Assembly (NCBI RefSeq): GCF_005222955.1
Contig: NZ_LWUA01000279.1
Location: 1 to 55,698, forward strand
Length of the DNA stretch: 55,698 nt
Source: Blastococcus sp. CCUG 61487
Lineage (GTDB): Bacteria; Actinomycetota; Actinomycetes; Mycobacteriales; Geodermatophilaceae
Direction of reading: 5' to 3'
Shown here: positions 36,141 through 44,929 of the stretch, in pieces
Layout of the letters: every line of letters starts with the position of its first letter
Numbering within the stretch: position 1 is the first letter of the stretch
The notes under the pieces: generated by a model
Seen by the model: the letters and a program-made list of their open reading frames with translations, nothing else
Told to the model about the DNA's origin: nothing
The model's database searches: none
Program-made: the position numbers and the translations under genes

Positions 36141-38525
36141 TCAGTCGAAGGGGAAGCCCTCGCCGAACGGGTCGTCGGGCGCCGGTTCGCCGCCCTGGTT
36201 CGGCGGCCCGCCCCCGTTACCGGGGCCGGGTCCGCCTCCGCCGCCCTGCCCGGGACCGGGCCCCGGCGGCACGACGACGACCTCCGGCTCGGGCTCCGGG
36301 ATCGTCTCGACGATGATCCGCGGGCCCCTGCTGACCAGGATCTGCACCGGCTCGTTGCCGTAGGCCTCCACGCCGGCGCCCGGGCTGGTGCCCAGGAACG
36401 TGCCCTGCGGGGCATCGTTCTCGACCTCGACGACGCTCGTCTGCAGGCCGGCCGCCCGGATCAGCTCCTCGCACTGGGTCACCGAGGCGCAGTCCGGCAC
36501 CGGCACGCTCCGGCCGCGCACGACCTCGGGGTCGGCCGGCGGGAACGGCACCGGCTCCTGCGCGGTGAGGATCGGCGCCATGGCGTCGTGCCAGATCGTG
36601 GCCGGCTTGCCCCCGCCGTAGCCGCCGACGTCCTGGTTGGACTTCGGGTTGAGCACCATCACGCTGGCCGCGTACTGCGGGGTGTACCCGACGAAGGCCG
36701 CCGAGAAGTTGTTCTGCGAGGTACCCGTCTTGCCGGCGATCTCGTGGCCGGGGACGGCGGCCCGGGTGCCGGTCCCCGCAGGGCTGCTGACGTCACCGAT
36801 GAGGATCTGGTTGAGCGTCCGGGCCACTCCCTGCGGGATCGCCTCCGGGGTGCACTCGTTGCCGTCCCAGACCGGCGTGCCGTCGTCCTTCTCCAGCGGC
36901 TTCCCGTTGCGGTCGAGGACGCCGGCGATCGGCGTCGGGTCGCACTGGGTGCCGCTGGCCGCCATCGTGCTGAACGAGCTGGCGAGGTCGAGCGGGCTCG
37001 TCGCGTGCGGACCCAGCACGAAGGAGCCCTGTCGACCGTCGATGATCTCGTCGGCGACGGGGTCGATGGAGTGCAGCCCCATGGCCTGCGCCATCCGCAC
37101 CGGCTTCTCCACGCTGCCGAGCTGGTCGAGGAGCGCCAGGAAGTAGGTGTTGGAGGACCGGACCAGGGCGCCGGTCATGTCCAGGGTGTTCGGGTAGTTC
37201 CCGACGTTGGACACGGTGTACGGCGCGCCGCGGGTGCCACCGTTCTGCTTGAACACCCGGGACGAGTACGTGTTCGGGGTCGTGATCGTGTGGCTGGGCG
37301 CGTAGCCCTCGGCCAGTGCGGCGGCTGCGGTGAACACCTTGTAGGTCGAGCCCGCGCCCTGGCTGGCCCGCGCGTTGAGGATGACCGACTCGCACTCGGG
37401 TCCCTCGCAGCCGAAGCGCCGGTTGACGCTCATCGCCAGCAGGTTGCCCGTGCCGGGTTCCAGCGCGGTGTACATGCCGGCGAGCGAGTTGCCCATCGAC
37501 AGGGTGTTGAGCACCGCCTGGTCACCGGCGACCTGCATGTCGGGGCGCAGGGTGGTCTGGATGGTCAGCCCGCCGGTCTTCAGCTGCCGGTCGGTGAGCC
37601 CGAGCTCCCGGACCAGGTACTCGAGGGTGTAGGCGCAGAAGAAGCCGCCCATCGTGGCGTCGATGCAGCCGTTGGGCGGCGCGATGCCCGGCGCGACCTC
37701 GACCGGCGTCGGCGCGATCTCGGTGTACTGCTGCTCGTCGATGTACCCGAGGTCCAGCATCCGCTGCAGCACCACGTTGCGCCGGAGCTGGGCGTTCTCC
37801 GGGTTGTCGATGGGGTCGTCGTAGAAGGGGCGCTGCACGAGCCCCGCCAGCATCGCCGCCTGCGGCAGGGTGAGGTCCCAGGCGTTCGTGCTGAAGTACT
37901 GCTGGGCGGCGGCCTGGATGCCGTAGGCGCCCTTCCCGAAGTACACGATGTTCAGGTACCGGGTGAGGATCTCGTCCTTGTCGTAGGTCTCCTCCAGGGC
38001 CAGCGCCAGCCGGGCCTCGCGCAGCTTGCGGGCCGGCGTCTGCTCGGTGGCGGCGTTCCGCGCCTCGGGGGAGTCGGCCGTCTGCAGGAGCGTCTGCTTG
38101 ACCAGCTGCTGGGTGAGCGTGGAGCCGCCCTCCTGCACCGAGCCGGCGGCCAGGTTCTTCACCAGCGCGCGCATCGTGCCCTGCACGTCCAGGCCGTTGT
38201 GCTCGTAGAACCGCGAGTCCTCGATGGCCACCAGCGCCTGCTTCATGACGTCGGCGATCTGGTCGGAGGCGACCGGCGTGCGGTTCTTCTCGTACAGGTT
38301 GGTGATCAGCTGCCCGTCGGCGGCGAGCACCTTCGTCGGGCCTGCCGGTGTGGCGTCGGTGAGCTCCACCGGGAGCGCGTCGAGCAGGTCCGCGGAGTTG
38401 CGGGCGACGAGCCCGCCGCCCCCGACCCAGGGCAGCAGGAGGCCCGCCAGCAGCACGCCGGCGACGACGATCGTCAGGGCGAGCTTGGCGAGCACACGGG
38501 TCTGGATACGGGCGTTCTCCGACAT
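36141..38525 (-). CDS. ponA2: Bifunctional penicillin-binding protein with PASTA domain (PonA2-like)
   Basis: 794 residues. An N-terminal membrane helix (about 10-32) is followed by the GT51 glycosyltransferase with VAIEDSRFYEHNGLDVQGTM and GGSTLTQQLVKQTLL. The transpeptidase has the catalytic Ser in GAGSTYKVF, SSN in RSSNTYF and KTG in AGKTGTSQNNF. One PASTA domain follows at about residues 675-740, and the end is a Pro/Gly-rich tail. It polymerises and cross-links peptidoglycan outside the membrane. The position between the ArsA pair and the metallophosphoesterase gene matches ponA2 of M. tuberculosis. TACGCT at 38534-38539 (minus strand) lies eight bases before the ATG. Confidence 0.92.
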   Translation of the reverse strand: MSENARIQTRVLAKLALTIVVAGVLLAGLLLPWVGGGGLVARNSADLLDALPVELTDATPAGPTKVLAADGQLITNLYEKNRTPVASDQIADVMKQALVAIEDSRFYEHNGLDVQGTMRALVKNLAAGSVQEGGSTLTQQLVKQTLLQTADSPEARNAATEQTPARKLREARLALALEETYDKDEILTRYLNIVYFGKGAYGIQAAAQQYFSTNAWDLTLPQAAMLAGLVQRPFYDDPIDNPENAQLRRNVVLQRMLDLGYIDEQQYTEIAPTPVEVAPGIAPPNGCIDATMGGFFCAYTLEYLVRELGLTDRQLKTGGLTIQTTLRPDMQVAGDQAVLNTLSMGNSLAGMYTALEPGTGNLLAMSVNRRFGCEGPECESVILNARASQGAGSTYKVFTAAAALAEGYAPSHTITTPNTYSSRVFKQNGGTRGAPYTVSNVGNYPNTLDMTGALVRSSNTYFLALLDQLGSVEKPVRMAQAMGLHSIDPVADEIIDGRQGSFVLGPHATSPLDLASSFSTMAASGTQCDPTPIAGVLDRNGKPLEKDDGTPVWDGNECTPEAIPQGVARTLNQILIGDVSSPAGTGTRAAVPGHEIAGKTGTSQNNFSAAFVGYTPQYAASVMVLNPKSNQDVGGYGGGKPATIWHDAMAPILTAQEPVPFPPADPEVVRGRSVPVPDCASVTQCEELIRAAGLQTSVVEVENDAPQGTFLGTSPGAGVEAYGNEPVQILVSRGPRIIVETIPEPEPEVVVVPPGPGPGQGGGGGPGPGNGGGPPNQGGEPAPDDPFGEGFPFD

Positions 38526-38533
38526 CGCCGCCC

Positions 38534-38539
38534 AGCGTA
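38534..38539 (-). promoter_or_regulatory. Predicted -10 box, PonA2-like gene
   Basis: Minus-strand TACGCT, eight bases before the ATG at 38525. Confidence 0.4.
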
Positions 38540-38566
38540 CGGCGCGCGGCCTCCGCGACGCCGCCG

Positions 38567-39742
38567 TCAGGCGCGGCGCGCGGGCAGGATCCGCGTCCGC
38601 GGGGTCCCGGTCGGGGTGTCCGCGTCGGCGCCGGTCAGCGCCTCGGCCATCGTCCGCAGGCCCGGCAGGTCGTGCACGTCACCGGCCGCCGCGGGAACCG
38701 TCCGGACGGCGACCTCCGGGTGGGCGCTGGTGAACCTGTCCGCGAGGTGCTGCTCGCGGGCGGCCTGCCCCATCCGCTCGGCGTGCACCCGCAGCGCCGC
38801 GGCGACCAGCGGGGCGTCGGGGCGACCGGCCTCCAGCACCTCCTCCGCCGCGCCCTCGGCCCGCTCCGCGGAGAGCGCCGCGGTGGCCGGCGGGTGGGTG
38901 CGGTTCAGCACCAGCCCGGCCAGGGGCATGCCCTCCGCCGAGAGCCGGTCCACGAAGTAGGAGGCCTCGCGCAGCGCGTCGGGCTCGGGGGAGGCCACCA
39001 CCACGAACGACGTGCCCGGGCGGCGGAGCAGTTCGTAGGTCGCCGTCGCCCGCTCGCGGAAGCCGCCGAACATGGTGTCCAGCGCCGCGACGAAGGCGGA
39101 GATGTCCCGCAGCAGCTGCCCACCGAGGATCTTCGAGACGATCCGGCTGAACAGCAGGAACCCGGCGCTGGCGAACTTGAAGCCGGCGCGGCTGGGCGCC
39201 ATGAGCAGCCGGATCATCGTGCCGTCGAGGAACCGGCCCATCCGCTTCGGGGCGTCGAGGAAGTCCAGCGCCGACCGCGACGGCGGGGTGTCGACGATGA
39301 TCAGGTCCCACTTCTCGCTGGACCGCAGCTGCCCGAGCTTCTCCATCGCCATGTACTCCTGCGTCCCGGAGAAGGAGGAGGAGAGCGCCTGGTAGAAGGG
39401 GTTCTCGAGGATCTGCTCGGCCCGCTCGGGGGTCGAGTGCGCCACGACGATGTCGTCGAAGGTGCGCTTCATGTCCAGCATCATCGCGTGCAGTTCGCCG
39501 TCGGCCCCGTCGACGTCGACCCGCCGCGGCTCGTTGTCGAGCTCGGTCAGGCCGAGCGACTGGGCCAGCCGGCGGGCCGGGTCGATGGTGAGGACGACGA
39601 CGGTGCGCCCGGCCTCGGCCGCGGCCAGTGCCAGCGCGGCCGACGTCGTCGTCTTGCCCACCCCGCCGGCGCCGCAGCAGACCACGATCCGGGTGTCGGG
39701 GTCGGTGATCAGCCCCTGCAGGTCCAGGGGGCGCGCGCTCAC
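38567..39742 (-). CDS. ArsA/Get3-like ATPase, second of a pair
   Basis: 391 residues. P-loop [20 protein letters not shown] near residue 20, switch region [15 protein letters not shown], and [19 protein letters not shown] as Walker B. A long helical region (about 200-330) separates the switch from the end. It is the counterpart of Rv3680, which with Rv3679 forms a Get3-like complex in mycobacteria. The partner in targeting or detoxification is not known. The GTG at 39742 overlaps the stop of the first ATPase by 4 bp. In mycobacteria whiB4 follows; here the PBP gene starts 41 bp after this stop. Confidence 0.9.
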   Translation of the reverse strand: MSARPLDLQGLITDPDTRIVVCCGAGGVGKTTTSAALALAAAEAGRTVVVLTIDPARRLAQSLGLTELDNEPRRVDVDGADGELHAMMLDMKRTFDDIVVAHSTPERAEQILENPFYQALSSSFSGTQEYMAMEKLGQLRSSEKWDLIIVDTPPSRSALDFLDAPKRMGRFLDGTMIRLLMAPSRAGFKFASAGFLLFSRIVSKILGGQLLRDISAFVAALDTMFGGFRERATATYELLRRPGTSFVVVASPEPDALREASYFVDRLSAEGMPLAGLVLNRTHPPATAALSAERAEGAAEEVLEAGRPDAPLVAAALRVHAERMGQAAREQHLADRFTSAHPEVAVRTVPAAAGDVHDLPGLRTMAEALTGADADTPTGTPRTRILPARRA

Positions 39743-40758
39743 GCCGTCCCCCCGGCCGCCCGGGCGAGGGTGCCGGTCTGCGCGCCGAGGTGGTCCTCCA
39801 GCAGCGCGGCCAGCTCGAACAGCAGCCCGACGTCCATCGGGCCGGGGAGCAGTGGCAGCTCGACGGTCGGGCGCCCCAGCGCCTCCACCCGGGAGCGCAG
39901 CGCGTCCTGGCCGGACCACCGCTCGGCGTGCTCGGTGACCTCGGCCGCGAGCGCGGCCGCGAGCTCCCGCCCGCCGGGGAGGTGGGCGGCGGTCAGGCCC
40001 GGGAGCAGGTCGTCGGCGGTGAGCTCGCCGCGGGCTGCGCGGGCGAGCTCGGCCGGCGGGAGCACCGGGTCGGTCGCCATGTTCACGATGACCGACCCCA
40101 CCGGCAGGTCCGCCTTGGTCAGCTCCTCGATCGCGTCGGCGGTCTCCTGCACCGGCATGTCCTCGAGGATGGTGACCAGGTGCACGGCCGTCTGCGGCGA
40201 GCGCAGCACGGCCATGACGCCGTCGCTCTGGGTCCGGATCGGCCCGGAGCGCGCGAGCTGCGACATCTCCCCGGTCACGCCGAGGAACCTGGTGATCCGG
40301 CCGGTCGGCGGAGCGTCGACGACGACGGCGTCGTAGACGTGCCGGCTGTCCGTGCGGCGGGTGACCGCCTCCTTGATCTTGCCGGTGATCAGCACGTCAC
40401 GGAGGCCCGGTGCGATCGCCGTCGCGAAGTCGATGGCGCCCATCTTGCGCAGCGCCCGGCCGGCGCGGCGCAGGTTGTAGAACATGTCGAGGTAGTCGAG
40501 CAGCGCTTCCTCGGTGTCGATGGCGAGCGCCTTGACCTCGCCACCGCCGCGCGCGACCGCGACCCGGCGCTCCTCGTAGGGCAGCGGCGCGGTGTCGAAG
40601 AGCTGGGCGATGCCCTGCCGGCCCTCGGTCTCCACGAGCAGCACGTGCCCGCCGTCGGCCGCGAGCGCGAGGGCCAGGGCGGCGGCGACAGTGGTCTTGC
40701 CCGTCCCGCCCTTGCCCGAGACGACGTGCAGGCGTGGGGACGACGGGGCCGGGCTCAC
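39739..40758 (-). CDS. ArsA/Get3-like ATPase, first of a pair
   Basis: 339 residues. P-loop [20 protein letters not shown] at residues 11-30, then [20 protein letters not shown] and [18 protein letters not shown]. It is the counterpart of Rv3679. The two ATPases overlap by 4 bp and should be made together, probably as a heteromer. The GTG at 40758 is six bases after TAGGCT (40765-40770, minus strand), a leaderless arrangement. It is divergent from the DUF4177 gene. Confidence 0.9.
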   Translation of the reverse strand: MSPAPSSPRLHVVSGKGGTGKTTVAAALALALAADGGHVLLVETEGRQGIAQLFDTAPLPYEERRVAVARGGGEVKALAIDTEEALLDYLDMFYNLRRAGRALRKMGAIDFATAIAPGLRDVLITGKIKEAVTRRTDSRHVYDAVVVDAPPTGRITRFLGVTGEMSQLARSGPIRTQSDGVMAVLRSPQTAVHLVTILEDMPVQETADAIEELTKADLPVGSVIVNMATDPVLPPAELARAARGELTADDLLPGLTAAHLPGGRELAAALAAEVTEHAERWSGQDALRSRVEALGRPTVELPLLPGPMDVGLLFELAALLEDHLGAQTGTLARAAGGTA

Positions 40759-40764
40759 CGCTCC

Positions 40765-40770
40765 AGCCTA
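40765..40770 (-). promoter_or_regulatory. Predicted -10 box, ArsA-pair transcript
   Basis: Minus-strand TAGGCT, six bases before the GTG at 40758. Confidence 0.45.
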
Positions 40771-40786
40771 GAAGGACCCTGCTGCC

Positions 40787-40814
40787 CCCCGCCGTTCGCG
40801 AGCTCACGGCGGGG
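40787..40814. repeat. Hairpin in the divergent ArsA/DUF4177 gap, flanked by 9-bp direct repeats
   Basis: A perfect 9-bp stem (CCCCGCCGT with ACGGCGGGG) has a ten-base loop TCGCGAGCTC. CGCTCCAGC occurs on both sides, at 40759-40767 and 40829-40837. It lies between two outward-facing predicted promoters, so it is not a normal terminator. Confidence 0.5.
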
Positions 40815-40858
40815 CCCTGCAGGAGGGCCGCTCCAGCACGTCACGAGGGGGGCTGCGC

Positions 40859-40864
40859 TAGCGT
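40859..40864 (+). promoter_or_regulatory. Predicted -10 box, DUF4177-RidA-Nudix transcript
   Basis: TAGCGT, six bases before the ATG at 40871. Confidence 0.45.
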
Positions 40865-40870
40865 CGCGGC

Positions 40871-41041
40871 ATGACCGAGACGGCGCGCCAGCGGTGGGAG
40901 TACGCGACCATCCCGCTGCTGATCCACAACACGAAGGCGATCCTCGACTCCTGGGGTGTCGACGGGTGGGAGCTCGTGACGGTGCTCCCCGGCCCTGGCG
41001 GCACCGACCAGCTGGTGGCCTACCTCAAGCGACCGGCGTGA
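40871..41041 (+). CDS. DUF4177-type small protein
   Basis: 56 residues. It reads RWEYATIPLLIHNTKAILDS, then WGVDGWELVTVLPG and VAYLKRPA. The pattern W-E-Y...W-G.DGWELV...YLKR is typical of small DUF4177 proteins. No function is established. Its place directly before RidA, with a GTGA overlap, is the same as Rv3678A-Rv3678c in M. tuberculosis, and that conserved link supports it as a real gene. It is the first gene of a three-gene unit with RidA and a Nudix hydrolase. Confidence 0.82.
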   Translation: MTETARQRWEYATIPLLIHNTKAILDSWGVDGWELVTVLPGPGGTDQLVAYLKRPA

Positions 41042-41508
41042 GCGCCCCCGGCGGTTGGCACGCCCGGCTGGTCGAGCTCGGCATCCGGCTGCCGGTGGTG
41101 GCCGCGCCGGTGGCGGCCTACGTGCCGGCGGTGCGCAGCGGCTCGTTGGTCTTCACCTCGGGCCAGCTGCCGTTCGTCGACGGCGGGCTGCGCCGGACCG
41201 GCAAGGTCGGGGGCTCGGTGGACGTCGAGGCGGCGGCGGCCGACGCCAAGGTGTGCGCGCTCAACGGCCTCGCCGCGATCGACGAGCTGGTGGGGCTGGA
41301 CTCGGTGGCCCGGATCGTCCGCGTGGTCGGCTACGTCGCCAGCGCCGAGGGCTTCACCGGGCAGCCGCGCGTGGTCAACGGGGCCAGCGAGCTGCTGGGG
41401 ACCATCTTCGGCGAGGCCGGGCAGCACGCCCGCAGCGCGATCGGGGTCGCGGAGCTGCCGCTCGGGTCGCCGGTCGAGGTCGAGCTCACCGTCGAGCTGT
41501 CCGCGTGA
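41038..41508 (+). CDS. RidA (YjgF/YER057c/UK114) family protein
   Basis: 156 residues. Family features are VPAVRSGSLVFTSGQLPFVD, then a helix-rich stretch with DAKVCALNGLAAIDELVGLD and the C-terminal GSPVEVELTVELS. RidA proteins hydrolyse reactive enamine/imine intermediates. The conserved Arg that acts in canonical RidA (in the RVNGAS-like region, here PRVVNGASELLG) needs alignment to judge. The GTG at 41038 overlaps the DUF4177 stop, and the gene overlaps the Nudix gene by 4 bp. Confidence 0.87.
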   Translation: MSAPGGWHARLVELGIRLPVVAAPVAAYVPAVRSGSLVFTSGQLPFVDGGLRRTGKVGGSVDVEAAAADAKVCALNGLAAIDELVGLDSVARIVRVVGYVASAEGFTGQPRVVNGASELLGTIFGEAGQHARSAIGVAELPLGSPVEVELTVELSA

Positions 41509-42317
41509 CCCCGCCTCCCGCCGAACCTGCTGTCGAGCCCCGCCAGGCGGCCACCGTCCTGCTGCTCCGGGACGGAGCGTCGGGGCTGGAGGTCTACCTG
41601 CTGCGGCGCACGAAGGGGATGCCGTTCGCGGGGGGCATGACCGCCTACCCCGGCGGTGGGGTGGACCCGCGCGACGCCGACATCGAGATCGGCTGGGCCG
41701 GTCCGACGCCGGCCGAGTGGGCGAGGGCGTTCGGCTGTGACGAGCCGCTGGCGCGCGAGCTGGTGTGCGCCGCCGTGCGCGAGACGTTCGAGGAGGCCGG
41801 CGTCCTGCTGGCCGGGCCCGCCGAGGGCACCGTCGTCCCGGACGTGAGCGGGGACGACTGGGAGGAGCAGCGGCAGGCGTTGCTGAGCCGGGAGCTGTCG
41901 CTGAGCGAGCTGCTCGCCGACAGGGGGCTGGTGCTGCGCTCGGACCTGCTGCGGCCGTTCGCGCACTGGATCACCCCGCCGATGGAGTCGCGGCGCTACG
42001 ACACGAAGTTCTTCGTGGCCGCGCTGCCGGCCGGGCAGGAGGCGCGGGACGTCTCCGGCGAGGCGGACGAGGCCGCGTGGCTCTCGCCGGCCGCCGCGCT
42101 GCAGGAGCACCTGGCGAGCACCCGGCCGATGCTGCCGCCGACGTCGCACACGCTCTCGCAGCTGGGCCGGTTCGCCGACGTCGCCTCCGCGCTGGCCGGC
42201 TCGCCGCCGGACCCGCTCGAGCCGATCCTGCCCCGCTTCGAGCAGGACGACGAGGGCCGCTGGGTGCTGCTCCCCGACGGCACCCGCGTGCGTCTGGTCG
42301 CGCCGCTCCCGTCCTGA
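41505..42317 (+). CDS. Nudix hydrolase (NUDT19/RppH-unlike, extended type)
   Basis: 270 residues. The opening is ATVLLLRDGASGLEVYLLRR, and the Nudix box is split: GGMTAYPGGGVDPRDAD, an insertion of about 30 residues, then CAAVRETFEEAGVLLAG. This extended layout is seen in NUDT19-like and some CoA/nucleotide-diphosphate hydrolases. The substrate is unknown. It is the last gene of the DUF4177-RidA-Nudix unit and takes the place of Rv3677c, which in M. tuberculosis is an unrelated metallo-beta-lactamase-fold gene (from memory). A double hairpin follows at 42341-42405. Confidence 0.85.
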   Translation: MTPPPAEPAVEPRQAATVLLLRDGASGLEVYLLRRTKGMPFAGGMTAYPGGGVDPRDADIEIGWAGPTPAEWARAFGCDEPLARELVCAAVRETFEEAGVLLAGPAEGTVVPDVSGDDWEEQRQALLSRELSLSELLADRGLVLRSDLLRPFAHWITPPMESRRYDTKFFVAALPAGQEARDVSGEADEAAWLSPAAALQEHLASTRPMLPPTSHTLSQLGRFADVASALAGSPPDPLEPILPRFEQDDEGRWVLLPDGTRVRLVAPLPS

Positions 42318-42340
42318 GCGACGTCCTACCTCGTCGTTCC

Positions 42341-42405
42341 GGGTCCTCCCTCATGGTCGACCACGAGGGAGGACCCGTGTTGATCAGGAAACCTGATCAA
42401 CACGG
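42341..42405. repeat. Tandem palindromes, copy B of the nested element (convergent intergenic)
   Basis: Two adjacent hairpins. The first pairs 42341-42352 with 42365-42376 (GGGTCCTCCCTC type) and continues through TGGTCGACCA, making a nearly complete 36-bp palindrome. The second is a perfect 14-bp stem, 42375-42388 with 42392-42405 (CCGTGTTGATCAGG type), loop AAA. Both modules also occur at 7874-7963, where one is nested within the other. It fills the gap between the convergent Nudix and crp genes. Confidence 0.75.
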
Positions 42406-42411
42406 AAGGCG

Positions 42412-43089
42412 TCAGCGTGCGCGGCGGCGGAGGCGGTCCTCGTCCAGGACGACGACGGACTTGCCCTGCAGCTGGATCCAGCCGCGCTGCACGAAGTCGG
42501 CCAGCGCCTTGTTCACCGTCTCGCGGGAGGCACCCACCAGCTGGGCGAGCTCCTCCTGCGTGAGGTCGTGCTTGACGCGCAGCCCGTCGTTGTCGCGGCT
42601 GCCGAAGCGGTCGGCCATCTGCAGCAGCGCCTTGGCCACGCGACCGGGGACGTCGGTGAAGATCAGGTCGGCGACCGAGTCGTTGGTGCGGCGCAGGCGG
42701 CGGGCCAGCACGCGCAGCAGCTGCTCGCCGATCTCCGGGTGCGCCTCGATCCACGGGCGGAGCACCGTCTGCGGCATGTGCGCCAGCCGGACGTCGGTCA
42801 CGGCCGTCGCCGTCGCCGTCCGCGGGCCCGGGTCGAAGACCGACAGCTCGCCGAACTGGTCCGACGGGCCCATGACGGCGAGCACGTTCTCGCGGCCGTC
42901 CGGTGCCCGACGGGAGAGCTTGATCTTGCCGCTCATGACGATGTAGAGGCTGTCGCCGGGCTCGCCCTCGTTGAAGACGACCCGACCCCGAGGCAGCGTG
43001 ACGACCTCGAGCCGGCTGATCACCGGGGCCGCTGCTTCTTCCGAGATCCCCTGGAAGAGCCCCGATTGGGCCAGCACCTGCTCGTCCAC
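42412..43089 (-). CDS. crp: Crp/Fnr-family cAMP-binding regulator (GlxR/Crp orthologue)
   Basis: 225 residues, matching the actinobacterial Crp/GlxR length. The cNMP-binding domain has [20 protein letters not shown] and the phosphate-binding loop [19 protein letters not shown]. The helix-turn-helix is [20 protein letters not shown]. It is a global transcription regulator that responds to cAMP. The GTG at 43089 is preferred (GGGAGG about eight bases upstream). A -10-like TAGACT (43144-43149, minus strand) would give a leader of about 48 bases. Position next to nth, divergent, matches Rv3676. Confidence 0.92.
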   Translation of the reverse strand: MDEQVLAQSGLFQGISEEAAAPVISRLEVVTLPRGRVVFNEGEPGDSLYIVMSGKIKLSRRAPDGRENVLAVMGPSDQFGELSVFDPGPRTATATAVTDVRLAHMPQTVLRPWIEAHPEIGEQLLRVLARRLRRTNDSVADLIFTDVPGRVAKALLQMADRFGSRDNDGLRVKHDLTQEELAQLVGASRETVNKALADFVQRGWIQLQGKSVVVLDEDRLRRRAR

Positions 43090-43143
43090 TGCACGTCCTC
43101 CCACTGCTGCTCGACGGGCGCGAGGCGTCCCGTGTCCGGTCGG

Positions 43144-43149
43144 AGTCTA
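43144..43149 (-). promoter_or_regulatory. Predicted -10 box for crp
   Basis: Minus-strand TAGACT, about 55 bases before the crp GTG, which has its own ribosome site. Unlike its neighbours, crp therefore appears to have a normal leader. Confidence 0.3.
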
Positions 43150-43228
43150 GGCGGCTGTGCTGCTGGTCACCCGTTCGGTGGGCTGCGGCGTCCCCCCTAC
43201 GGGCGTGTGGGCCGGCTCACAGGCCTGC

Positions 43229-43468
43229 TCAGACCAGGGGCGGATTGCTGCTCGTCGGGCGACCGCGACGGCGTCGGCGCCAGCGGAAGAGGGCGCGGCG
43301 CAGGCCGGAACTGGCCAGGGTGTCGACCTCGGCGGGGGTCGCCGTGTCGAGGAACTCGTCGACCTCGCGGGGCGAGGCGGGACGGCGCAGGGGCTCCTCC
43401 ACCCGCTCCATGACGAGGAGGAAGGCGATCAGCAGCGGGGGGAAGAGGATGACGCTCAGTGCGACCAC
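43229..43468 (-). CDS. Small single-helix membrane protein (Rv3675-like position)
   Basis: 79 residues. An N-terminal helix ([20 protein letters not shown]) precedes a charged cytoplasmic part with [20 protein letters not shown] and a very basic WRRRRRGR stretch. No family is recognised. The GTG at 43468 is used because AGGAG lies ten bases upstream; a GTG at 43477 would be too close to it. It sits between crp and nth, same strand as crp, exactly where M. tuberculosis has the membrane protein gene Rv3675. That conserved place supports it as real. Confidence 0.62.
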   Translation of the reverse strand: MVALSVILFPPLLIAFLLVMERVEEPLRRPASPREVDEFLDTATPAEVDTLASSGLRRALFRWRRRRRGRPTSSNPPLV

Positions 43469-43558
43469 CTCGACCACCTCCTGGGCCTGCTCGTACGTCT
43501 CGGACCGCCGTGTCCGCCGTCGATGGTCCCACGAACGGGCACTGTCAGCAGGGCCGCC

Positions 43559-43564
43559 TACGCT
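43559..43564 (+). promoter_or_regulatory. Predicted -10 box, nth operon
   Basis: TACGCT, seven bases before the nth GTG at 43572. Confidence 0.45.
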
Positions 43565-43571
43565 CGACAGC

Positions 43572-44372
43572 GTGTCAGCCCCTGCCCCGACGCCGGACTA
43601 CGCCATCCCGGCGCCTCCCCGCCGGCCCACGGTGGCGGCCCGCACGGGGGCGTCGCCCTACGATCCCGCCGAGACGCCGCTGGCCCGCACCCGGCGTGCC
43701 CGCCGGATGGCTCGCGAGCTGGCGCTCATCCACCCCGACGCGCACTGCGAGCTCGACTTCACCAACGCCTTCGAGCTGCTGGTGGCCACCGTGCTCTCCG
43801 CCCAGACCACCGACAAGATGGTCAACAAGGTCACGCCGACGCTGTTCGCCCGCTACCCCGACGCGGTCGCCCTCGCCGGGGCCGAGCGCGAGGAGCTGGA
43901 GACGATCCTCAAGCCGACGGGGTTCTTCCGCGCCAAGGCGAACTCGGTGCTGGGCCTGTCGCAGGCGCTGGTCGAGCGGTTCGACGGCGAGGTGCCCGGC
44001 CGCATGGCCGATCTGGTGACGCTCCCGGGAGTCGGGCGCAAGACGGCGAACGTCGTCCTCGGCAACGCGTTCGGCGTCCCGGGGCTGACCGTCGACACGC
44101 ACTTCGGCCGGCTGGTGCGGCGCTTCGGCTGGACCGAGGAGGAGGACCCGGTCAAGGTCGAGGCCGAGATCGCGGAGCTGATCCCCAAGAAGGAGTGGAC
44201 CGACTTCTCCCACCGCGTGATCTTCCACGGCCGCCGCGTCTGCCACGCGAAGAAGGCGGCCTGCGGAGGCTGCGGCCTGGCGAAGTGGTGCCCCTCGTTC
44301 GGCATCGGCCCGGTCGACCCGGAGGAGGCCATGAAGCTCGTGAAGACCCCGGCCGCCTCGGACACCGAGTGA
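43572..44372 (+). CDS. nth: Endonuclease III (DNA glycosylase/AP lyase)
   Basis: 266 residues. It removes oxidised pyrimidines from DNA and cuts at the abasic site. The helix-hairpin-helix reads [20 protein letters not shown] with the catalytic Lys of the family nearby, the catalytic Asp is in [11 protein letters not shown], and the [4Fe-4S] cluster has the C-x6-C-x2-C-x5-C spacing ([17 protein letters not shown]). A Pro-rich N-terminal extension of about 45 residues precedes the core. The GTG at 43572 is supported by the -10 box. Its stop overlaps the TlpA start (TGATG), opening a five-gene operon. Confidence 0.95.
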   Translation: MSAPAPTPDYAIPAPPRRPTVAARTGASPYDPAETPLARTRRARRMARELALIHPDAHCELDFTNAFELLVATVLSAQTTDKMVNKVTPTLFARYPDAVALAGAEREELETILKPTGFFRAKANSVLGLSQALVERFDGEVPGRMADLVTLPGVGRKTANVVLGNAFGVPGLTVDTHFGRLVRRFGWTEEEDPVKVEAEIAELIPKKEWTDFSHRVIFHGRRVCHAKKAACGGCGLAKWCPSFGIGPVDPEEAMKLVKTPAASDTE

Positions 44373-44929
44373 TGCGCGCAGCGTGGGCCGCGGCGGCCGT
44401 CGCCGCCCTGTTCCTGACCGGCTGCACCGCCGACGAGCCCGAGCCGGCGCCCGCCGAGCGGAGCGCGCTGAGCGCCTGCCCGGACCAGCCGGAGCAGCTG
44501 TCGAGCGGCACCGAGCTGATGCCGGCCGTCGCGCTCGACTGCCCGGGCGGTGGGGAGCTCGACCTCGGTCGCGCGCCGGGAGTGCCGACCGTGGTCAACC
44601 TGTGGGCGAGCTGGTGCGTCCCGTGCCGCGAGGAGCTGCCGGTCCTGCAGGAGTTCGCCGAGCAGGCCGGCGACGGCGTCCGCGTCATCGGGGTGATCAG
44701 CAAGGACGGGCAGTCGCAGGCGGAGTCCTTCGCCGTGGAGTCCGGTGCCGCGTTCCCGCACGCCTTCGACCCGCAGGGCGAGCTGATGACCGAACTCGGG
44801 CTCAACGCCCTCCCCTTCACCTACTTCGTGGACGCCGACGGCGGGCTGCGGCACGTGCAGACCAGGCCGGTCACCTCCGTGGCCCAGCTGAACGACCTGG
44901 TCGCCGAGCACCTCGGGGTGCAGGTGTGA
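44372..44929 (+). CDS. TlpA-like thioredoxin-fold lipoprotein
   Basis: 185 residues. The signal peptide with lipobox LFLTGC (Cys about residue 18) places it outside the membrane. The thioredoxin-fold active site is NLWASWCVPCREELPVLQEF, and a cis-Pro is in ALPFTYFVD. It should act as a membrane-tethered thiol reductase or oxidase. The counterpart of Rv3673c. It overlaps nth by one base and the following Nudix gene by four (GTGA). Confidence 0.9.
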   Translation: MRAAWAAAAVAALFLTGCTADEPEPAPAERSALSACPDQPEQLSSGTELMPAVALDCPGGGELDLGRAPGVPTVVNLWASWCVPCREELPVLQEFAEQAGDGVRVIGVISKDGQSQAESFAVESGAAFPHAFDPQGELMTELGLNALPFTYFVDADGGLRHVQTRPVTSVAQLNDLVAEHLGVQV

